Position numbers and translations under genes: made by a program
Assembly (NCBI GenBank): GCA_027010005.1
Contig: JALVCM010000067.1
Span: forward strand, 1 to 16,267
Reading direction: 5' to 3'
Length of the DNA stretch: 16,267 bases
Source of the DNA: Thiohalobacter sp.
GTDB lineage: Bacteria > Pseudomonadota > Gammaproteobacteria > DSM-19610
The notes under the pieces: model-generated
Database searches by the model: none
Told to the model about the DNA's origin: nothing
What the model saw: only the letters and a program-made list of their open reading frames with translations
In this document: in pieces, positions 11,345 to 16,267 of the stretch
How the letters are laid out: every line of letters starts with the position of its first letter
Numbering within the stretch: the first letter of the stretch is position 1

Positions 11345-12771
11345 TGATCAAACACCCTTCTCGCTCTTGTTGATGTTTCGTATAGACAAAATAGATGGTC
11401 AAATATCTTCCGCTCTAACTGGCAGAAGAATGACTTCGACTTATCACCTATATGATTACCTTGCGTTGCTAGATGAAATAGTGGGTCTGCCCCGCAATAC
11501 ATCTGATAGGCGCATTCATCGCACCCAGGGGATGTGCCAACAATAGTGTCAGAAAGCACTGCTATGGTATTTGCATTTGTTAGTAATTGCTTTGCGCTGT
11601 CATCAATCGTTCCTAGCACCAATTCGCCGGCTTTTGTAGATTCCCAAAGCATTCGTGCTTCATCTGAGCCGAAAACGTTTCCGTCATAGTTGAATGACAT
11701 GGCGCCCATTACGTAACCCGATGGGTTTTTTAGGTCTACATACCCAGATATGCCAGTCCTAAAAATTCTCCTTAGGTGCACCAGAGTCATTTCCTCGACA
11801 AAAATTCGCAATTCATTGAGGCGTATTACTTCATCTAGGGCCGACTTATAAAATTCAAAAAATCTATTCGAGCTATATCCAAGCTTATTCCATGACAACG
11901 AAGCAAATCCAAATGGGCTTAAGGGGCGAAGAAACACACCTTCAAGATCCAAGGCAAAGTATTCGCGCACTATCTCTATTGGATACGCAAGACTCTTCCG
12001 TGTAATAGTCGCTAAACAGCTAACACTTTGTGTACCCAGTTTATCCTGTAAGTGTTTAATCCATGTTATGGTATTATCATATGCAGAAAAGTCTTTTGCG
12101 GGCCTGTTTGAGTCGTGTAGGATCTTGGGGCCATCTAGTGACGTAGAGAACGCGATGTCGTTATCTCTTGCCCAGCTTATTACTTCTTCATCCATTGGGC
12201 CGTTAGCGGTACAAATAACATAAGAAACTTTTCTGTCTGACAGTATTCTTTGCGTCTTATCGACAAACTTCTTTATATAGTCAAATCTTAACAGTGGCTC
12301 TCCACCTTGAAATTCAATTTTTATTTTACTGTTGGGTATTTCTTTTATGATTGACAGTATTTTGTTGATGCTGTTTTCAGGGATATCAAAGCCTCGTTTC
12401 GTGATGCTTGCGCGACTAACTTGGCAATACTTGCAGTTATGGTCACAGCGCAATGTTGGATTGACGAGAAACAAGCTTGGCGCAAAAATGCCGCTATTCA
12501 GAATCGATGCATATTTTGAACCAACTAGCGATAGTCGGCTCCTATATTCATCTTGAGTTGCTAGAAAGCTTTTTGCGGTCAGCTCATTTATTTTTTCGTT
12601 AGATAGTTTATCTGTTCTGCCAAAAATGATGCTTTCTAGCTCTTGTCGAGAGTCCAATAAGATATAGCTTCCGCAAAGATTTGTGGCGATGTACTTGCCA
12701 ATAGCATCCAGTCTTCTAAAGAAGAAAGGCAGCGGATGCATATACCTGCTATTTTCGTGAAGCAATTGCAT
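11323..12771 (-). CDS. hxsB: Radical SAM/SPASM maturase HxsB
   Basis: This 482-residue enzyme is the second radical SAM protein of the pair. The cluster motif is C109-D-H-N-C113-K-Y-C116, followed by FQGGEPLLRFD for SAM binding and AFSTSLDGP, typical of the peptide-modifying subgroup. The C-terminus has a SPASM-like auxiliary cluster set, C417-x2-C420-x5-C426 (CDECAYQMYC) with a further cysteine at 450. Such SPASM enzymes modify ribosomally made peptides. The first 100 residues (HPLPFFFRRLD and following) may recognise the substrate, possibly with HxsD. The cysteine motif starts at the same residue number in HxsB and HxsC, which suggests similar overall architecture. It overlaps hxsD by 23 bp and hxsC by 22 bp. 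Family TIGR03978 by motif and neighbourhood. Confidence 0.88.
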   Translation of the reverse strand: MQLLHENSRYMHPLPFFFRRLDAIGKYIATNLCGSYILLDSRQELESIIFGRTDKLSNEKINELTAKSFLATQDEYRSRLSLVGSKYASILNSGIFAPSLFLVNPTLRCDHNCKYCQVSRASITKRGFDIPENSINKILSIIKEIPNSKIKIEFQGGEPLLRFDYIKKFVDKTQRILSDRKVSYVICTANGPMDEEVISWARDNDIAFSTSLDGPKILHDSNRPAKDFSAYDNTITWIKHLQDKLGTQSVSCLATITRKSLAYPIEIVREYFALDLEGVFLRPLSPFGFASLSWNKLGYSSNRFFEFYKSALDEVIRLNELRIFVEEMTLVHLRRIFRTGISGYVDLKNPSGYVMGAMSFNYDGNVFGSDEARMLWESTKAGELVLGTIDDSAKQLLTNANTIAVLSDTIVGTSPGCDECAYQMYCGADPLFHLATQGNHIGDKSKSFFCQLERKIFDHLFCLYETSTRARRVFDQWLNLSE

Positions 12772-13021
12772 GTAGTGCTGACCTAATAAGTTCTCTGCGT
12801 ATTCCCTTTGTTTCTACATCAATCTGATAACGCAGCTTAAAGTCATTAAGCAACCTTGATAGATCAAACTCAATATCATCGATATTATCTTTGATTCTAA
12901 TAATCCACTCGTCTTCTGATTCGCTCAGGTGCCATTTGCATTTTTCTGATAACCAATATAGGGAATTTCGGATTACCAGCTCAGGGTAATCATTCTTTTT
13001 AAAAACAAATCTGCGGTTCAT
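12749..13021 (-). CDS. hxsD: His-Xaa-Ser system protein HxsD
   Basis: This 90-residue soluble protein contains LSRLLNDFKLRYQI at 55-68, matching the LLNDYxLWRE signature after which TIGR03976 (HxsD) was named. The N-terminal half is beta-strand rich (ELVIRNSLYWLSEK, DEWIIRIK). The size and alternating strand-helix layout recall small peptide-recognition partners of radical SAM enzymes, but its function is not established. It is the first gene of the operon and its end overlaps hxsB. The ribosome binding site is weak (TTGAG, eight bases before the ATG). I see no convincing promoter in the 100 bp upstream. Confidence 0.85.
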   Translation of the reverse strand: MNRRFVFKKNDYPELVIRNSLYWLSEKCKWHLSESEDEWIIRIKDNIDDIEFDLSRLLNDFKLRYQIDVETKGIRRELIRSALHAIASRK

Positions 13022-13910
13022 GATAATTTACTCAAGGTGCTTGCATATTAGTTTTGTGATCCTTGGCACAGTTACGTTTGAACAAACCACAAACACGTAT
13101 CAGTCAGATAGGTTGTAAATATAGCCTGTTAAAACGCCCAGGTTTTCTAGACGCCTTCGAGCTTCCAAAAACACATTTTTCGTGCTCTATCGACGATAGC
13201 ATGCCGTTGTAGTCAAGCTTACATTCTGGTTATAGAGCTCCTCGATGTAAACGAAGATATCCATCCTCGCTATCTGTTGAACCCAGTAAATCAGACGCAT
13301 GATCTGCTTCTACACGGGTTGCTATAAGAAGCTTTCTATCAACCACATTATTGAGACATTTCTACGTCGACTTACGCTGGGTTCCAGATGGTTGTTTTCA
13401 GTATATCTTGCCAGTCATAACCTGCGTATTCCACTGAAACCTGCCACCCATTCCACGTGAAGCCTACAACCTGGACAAGGATAAAGCTGACACCTGTCAG
13501 AGCAAAGTGGCGCAGGGTTGGTACGGCATCGGTGCGGAGTTCGGTAGGTAGGCCATCTTTCCAGCTTCAAGTGTCGCACAAATTGCTCTACTGGCGGGTG
13601 CGTAACCACTTGAATGCCACCTAGCCGTCACTGGCGGCCAATATGTGACTGCTGCCAAGCGCGTTTGATATGGCTGAAACATTAAAAAGCATGTAAAAAC
13701 AAATAGATAGTGTCTATTGGTTAAGCGGTTGGGGTCTAAAAACCATACAAAATATATAAGAAATTGGCTGAGAAAATATTCAGATCATCCTCTATATATT
13801 TATATTCAATGGACCGCGTAGGGGATATCACCGAACATGAATGCAAGACCACGCCTGTCGTCCATTTTGCATGATGACCGTGCGACTCTATTATAAGGAG
13901 GAGTAAAAAC
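13022..13910. other. Long intergenic region with gene debris
   Basis: No intact gene is visible in these 889 bp. The left part is AT-rich. An IS3-like transposase tail lies at 13187-13267 on the minus strand. A plus-strand fragment at about 13437-13530 may be old relaxase sequence. From about 13680 to 13810 it is strongly AT-rich with no dyad that stands out. Just before the secreted-protein gene, TTTGCA and TATTAT spaced 17 bp (about 13868-13896) could be a promoter, though its start site would fall inside the ribosome binding site. Confidence 0.45.
13187..13267 (-). pseudogene. C-terminal remnant of an IS3-family transposase
   Basis: The minus strand reads RMDIFVYIEELYNQNVSLTT, matching the end of IS3-family OrfB (x-D-x-F-x-Y-I-E-x-x-Y-N-R). 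The usual H-S-x-L-G-Y-x-S-P continuation is scrambled and a TAG follows at 13187. Only about 27 codons remain. It lies about 170 bp upstream of hxsD and marks the right border of the AT-rich His-Xaa-Ser block. Confidence 0.45.
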
Positions 13911-14405
13911 ATGAAAAGACCGAACCAGCGACTATTCCGGAACAGCTTGCTGTTGCTTCTCTTATTCCCCATGCTGGCAACGGCCGCCGAAAGCGAGGGC
14001 GTGTGGAAGGACGGATTCCTGGAACGGGAATACCCGGTGACGATGGCCAACATCAACCATGCCCAAGCAAGACTGTGTCCAAAATGTATCCCGAAAGCCG
14101 TCCAGTTGCTGGACAAGGGCTGGATCGACATCCTCGGCGTGGGCGACAGCCTGGGCCGGTATGGCATGGGGGGCGGGCGACAAATGTGGCATGGCGTGTC
14201 TACCATTGAGGGGCTCGATGTCCCGCCCGGTGGCATGGATATCCAGGTAAAAAAAATTCCTGGAAAACAGTCCGTTACCGTGGGTTTCCGGGTCCCCGCC
14301 GACAAACGCTCGGCGGCGGTGCTGCATCGGCTCCTGCAACGCGCCCTGGCGCAGGAGCCCGTGACGCGGCAGCGCAAAGGCAATGGGTCTAATCCAAACG
14401 AATGA
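13911..14405 (+). CDS. Secreted protein, unknown function
   Basis: This 164-residue protein has a clear signal peptide: basic MKRPNQRLFRN, hydrophobic SLLLLLLFPML, then ATAA near residue 25. The mature part contains a CPKC motif (about residues 56-59), a glycine-rich segment (LGRYGMGGGRQMWHG) and a helical charged C-terminus that trails off into RKGNGSNPNE. A strong ribosome binding site, AAGGAGGAG, lies seven bases before the ATG. I recognise no family. CPKC could be a redox or metal pair in the periplasm, but two cysteines alone are weak evidence. The neighbours are debris on the left and the DUF1257 remnant on the right, so context gives no function. Confidence 0.75.
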   Translation: MKRPNQRLFRNSLLLLLLFPMLATAAESEGVWKDGFLEREYPVTMANINHAQARLCPKCIPKAVQLLDKGWIDILGVGDSLGRYGMGGGRQMWHGVSTIEGLDVPPGGMDIQVKKIPGKQSVTVGFRVPADKRSAAVLHRLLQRALAQEPVTRQRKGNGSNPNE

Positions 14406-14600
14406 TTTGCGCTAAGCGCAGTCCCAACCATAATTGTTGTATGGACAACGCGGGTATTAGCTGAGCCGGGGGAGCCAGGCGACCGTCGTGCCTGCCCGCC
14501 GACCGCGGTGCATCGTCGGACAGGATTGGTGTTCACACCAGGCACATCCGCCCGAAAACAGGGTAGGAAGAAGACAACAACCAGGGAGGAAAAATACACC
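14406..14600. other. Intergenic region with short dyad
   Basis: TGCGCT-A-AGCGCA (14408-14420) directly follows the preceding stop codon, but with a one-base centre and no U-run it is more likely a protein site than a terminator. The rest shows no gene until the ribosome binding site GGAGG near 14585. Confidence 0.35.
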
Positions 14601-14779
14601 ATGTCCCATTTCACACGCATGAAGACCCGGCTGGTGGTGCAGTCGCACTTGGTATCGGCCCTCGAGGACCTCGGCTACACCCCGCAGGTCAGGGTATTCA
14701 GACCGAGATGGAGGTGATGATCCCCACCCGGAACTCCGGTTACGACATCGGCTTCCACAAACAGGACGACATCTACGAA

Positions 14780-15727
14780 CTAGTTGTGTAAACCCACCAG
14801 GTTGTTCACAGCAGGTAACCGGCTGATGGGAGGCCGATACCCCAGAGCAGCGTGTGGTCGGTGCCAGTTGTACTGGTGGAGCCAGATGGGGAGGTATTGG
14901 CCGCGCTGGTCCGAGGTTTCGTAGGCCCGCGCATAGGCCCACTCGCGCAGCGCGGTCTGAATGAAGCGTTCTGCCTTGCCATTGGTCCGGGGCGTGTAGG
15001 GCCGGGTCCGGCGATGTGACAGGCCGAGACGGCGACACAGCCGCTGAAAGGCGCGAGAGCAGTAGGCGGCGCCATTGTCTGTGAGGACGCGCTGGAAGCG
15101 AATGCCGAGGCTGGCGTAATAGCGCACGGCCCTGAGCAGCGCTCGACAGGCGCTCCGCGCGGTCTCGTCGGGGAGGATGGTGGCGAAGGCGATACGGCTG
15201 TGGTCATCGATGGCCACGTGGACATACTCCCAGCCCGCTCCGGGCGAGTCCTTGCGACGGTAACCGGTGACGCGGTGGCCGGGGCGCCGGAAACGGCCGA
15301 GACGCTTGATGTCCAGATGCAGCATGTCACCGGGGGCGTCGTATTCGTAGCGGTTGTCCGGCTGGGGCGGGTCGAGGTGGCTGAGGCGGTTCAGGCCGGC
15401 GGCCTTCACCAGGCGCGCCACGGTACTGAGCCCGATGTTCAGTTCCTCGGCGATCTGGCGGTTGGTCTGGCGTTGCCGGCGTCGGTCAAGCACCTGCTGC
15501 GTGAGCGCGGGGGATAGGCGATGAGGACAGCGCTTGGGGCGGGAAGAGCGGTTTTGCAGCCCTTCGTAGCCCTCCTCGCGGTAGCGCTGGAGCCACTTGT
15601 AGACGGTTCGGATACTGACTCCCATGGCTTGGGCGACCTCGGCAGGGCGCAGGCCTTCTTCCAGCACGCGTTTTACCAGCAGGGCTCGACCATGTACGGT
15701 CAATCGGGCATTCTTATGGCTGTTCAT
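14780..15727 (-). CDS. IS481-family transposase
   Basis: This 315-residue DDE transposase moves the element that carries it. The N-terminal half has two HTH units: RPAEVAQAMGVSIRTVYKWL and, later, TNRQIAEELNIGLSTVARLV. The catalytic core shows the first Asp in MLHLDIKRLGRF, the second in RVLTDNGAAYCS and the Glu in TNGKAERFIQT, followed by NWHRPHAALGYRPP. All three catalytic residues are present and no lesion is visible, so it is probably active. I start at the ATG at 15725-15727 (MNSHKNARLTVHGRALL) because GAGGA lies six bases upstream and family members begin this way. The TAG stop at 14780-14782 lies in the duplicated target, not in the element, so the C-terminus depends on the insertion site. 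Confidence 0.92.
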   Translation of the reverse strand: MNSHKNARLTVHGRALLVKRVLEEGLRPAEVAQAMGVSIRTVYKWLQRYREEGYEGLQNRSSRPKRCPHRLSPALTQQVLDRRRQRQTNRQIAEELNIGLSTVARLVKAAGLNRLSHLDPPQPDNRYEYDAPGDMLHLDIKRLGRFRRPGHRVTGYRRKDSPGAGWEYVHVAIDDHSRIAFATILPDETARSACRALLRAVRYYASLGIRFQRVLTDNGAAYCSRAFQRLCRRLGLSHRRTRPYTPRTNGKAERFIQTALREWAYARAYETSDQRGQYLPIWLHQYNWHRPHAALGYRPPISRLPAVNNLVGLHN

Positions 15728-15810
15728 TCGGGGTCCTCGAAGCATTGGTTGGGTTTGCACCGCCAATTCTCCGGGTAAACCCCGAGTGAACAACCTACTG
15801 GAAGATCACA
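14785..15810 (-). mobile_element. Complete IS481-family insertion sequence
   Basis: The element is 1026 bp with imperfect terminal inverted repeats: the ends start TGTG and share AGGTTGTTCAC about 18 bases in. It is flanked by a 6-bp target duplication, ACTAGT, at 14779-14784 and 15811-15816. The boundaries are confirmed because excision restores the DUF1257 reading frame. It carries a single intact transposase gene on the minus strand. Confidence 0.88.
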
Positions 15811-15993
15811 ACTAGTGGCGGACTGGTGGGGTATCCAGGACATCCAACTCGAACCCTTCCTCCAGCAAGTACAGCAGCGCTACGCCTACCACGCTGTGGT
15901 AGCGCGCATGGCCGAGCAGGGCTTCGACGTCGTGCAGGAGGAGCAGGACGCAGACCGCACCATCCGACTCATCGTAAGGCGGGCGGTGTTCTG

Positions 15994-16123
15994 ATGGCGG
16001 GTACAGTCACACAGCCTCGAGAAGCTGAAGGAGGGAACGAACCATGCACGCACTAAGCCCTTCCAGGACGAACTCGTCCTCTACTTCAAGGCCCGCTTCA
16101 CCCTCATCTATGATGTGGCCTAA
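15994..16123 (+). pseudogene. Stub of the AAA ATPase that normally follows DUF1257
   Basis: After the DUF1257 stop, one frame reads TKPFQDELVLYFKARFTLIYDVA and then TAA at 16121-16123. This resembles the N-terminus of the AAA ATPases encoded beside DUF1257 genes (x-F-x-x-E-L-x-L-x-I-x-A-R-Y-P-L-I-Y-V). The ATG after GGAGG at 16044 is in a different frame, so a frameshift near the start is likely. The DUF2997 gene expected between the two seems to be reduced to a few codons. The sequence is cut at 16124 by the left end of an IS3-like element. The assignment rests on about 23 residues plus gene order. Confidence 0.5.
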
Positions 16124-16267
16124 TGATTTTGGACACCCCGAGGAGTGCTAAACTCCCACAATGACTGAGGTGTTCAAATATGGCAAGAAAGAGCTATACA
16201 ACGGAGTTCAAACGAGAGGCGGCAAGCCTGGTTCTGGATAGTGGTTATCCCGTTTCGGAGGCCTGTG
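16124..16267 (+). mobile_element. Left end of an IS3-family insertion sequence (runs off window)
   Basis: TGATTTTGGACACCCC at 16124 looks like an IS3-family terminal inverted repeat, which typically begins TG and carries GGACACC. It is followed 56 bp later by an IS3-type orfA. Only the left 144 bp is in the window, so completeness cannot be judged. Confidence 0.7.
16180..16267 (+). CDS. IS3-family transposase OrfA, 5' part only
   Basis: The first 29 codons read MARKSYTTEFKREAASLVLD, then SGYPVSEAC, which is the start of the IS3-type OrfA helix-turn-helix (Y-T-x-E-F-K-x-E-A-x-x-L-V). GAGG lies eight bases before this ATG. An upstream ATG at 16161 is in another frame and gives no family match. 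OrfA binds the element ends; in intact copies it is fused to OrfB by programmed frameshifting. The gene continues beyond the window. Confidence 0.85.
   Translation, partial: MARKSYTTEFKREAASLVLDSGYPVSEAC

Larger units (their letters stand above)
14601..15994 (+). pseudogene. DUF1257 (Ycf35-like) gene, frameshifted and split by an IS481 element
   Basis: The first part begins MSHFTRMKTRLVVQSHLVSA, then LEDLGYTP, the usual N-terminus of DUF1257 proteins. At about 14687-14697 the frame shifts, probably by a small deletion, and continues with GYDIGFHKQDDIYELV. The IS at 14785-15810 then interrupts. After it the same protein resumes as ADWWGIQDIQLEPFLQQV, QQRYAYHAVVARMAEQGFDV and TIRLIVRRAVF with TGA at 15992-15994. 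Removing the IS and one copy of ACTAGT restores ELVADWW exactly. DUF1257 proteins are usually encoded with a DUF2997 protein and an AAA ATPase; their biochemical role is unclear. The gene has at least two lesions and is not functional as read. Confidence 0.8.

Noticed and set aside
13736..14620. Minus-strand open frame of 294 codons opposite the secreted-protein gene
   Set aside because: The plus-strand gene has a textbook ribosome binding site and signal peptide. The minus-strand translation looks like a shadow of it, with no ribosome binding site or motif.

Overview
The window looks like a gammaproteobacterial chromosome segment made mostly of accessory DNA. I infer this from a lambda-type integrase beside a tRNA gene, debris of a Pseudomonas-type integrating conjugative element (ICE), and several insertion-sequence families. 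I cannot name the genus.

Region 1 (about 1-4770) is the left end of a tRNA-integrated element. A tRNA-Val(GAC) gene is followed by tandem 11-bp repeats that may be integrase arm sites. Next come, on the minus strand, a lambda-type integrase and an excisionase sharing one promoter, then small genes of unknown function, two of them encoding membrane proteins. At 4053-4302 sits the most unusual locus: a predicted minus-strand non-coding RNA of about 200 nt with its own near-consensus promoter and intrinsic terminator. It contains a solitary 29-nt sequence with the layout of a type I-E CRISPR repeat, and no cas genes are present. It is flanked by a small acidic orphan protein and by an HTH regulator with a histone-like lysine tail. 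I propose it as a candidate RNA anti-CRISPR (Racr-like) or other CRISPR-repeat mimic.

Region 2 (about 4778-6900) is a GC-rich graveyard of ICE genes: a DUF4400/TIGR03747-like membrane protein with a frameshift and internal deletion, the C-terminus of a ParB-like protein, and a MobH-type relaxase with an in-frame amber codon and a frameshift.

Region 3 (about 7081-13270) is clearly more AT-rich than both sides and is bordered by transposase remnants (IS256-like at 7081-7362, IS3-like near 13187-13267). Between them lies an apparently intact His-Xaa-Ser operon on the minus strand. Its order is hxsD, hxsB and hxsC (two radical SAM enzymes), hxsA (five tandem His-X-Ser triplets plus a peptidoglycan-binding domain), a small membrane protein, a MauG-like di-heme peroxidase and a secreted HNH nuclease. 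Every junction overlaps or abuts. The likely logic is that HxsB, HxsC and HxsD modify HxsA in the cytoplasm, HxsA is exported, and the MauG-like enzyme acts on it in the periplasm. The place of the HNH nuclease in this scheme is unknown.

Region 4 (13911-16267) is GC-rich again. It holds a small secreted protein of unknown function and a DUF1257 (Ycf35-like) gene that is frameshifted and split by an intact IS481-family element with a 6-bp target duplication. After that come a stub of the AAA ATPase that usually follows DUF1257 genes, and the left end of an IS3-family element that runs off the window.
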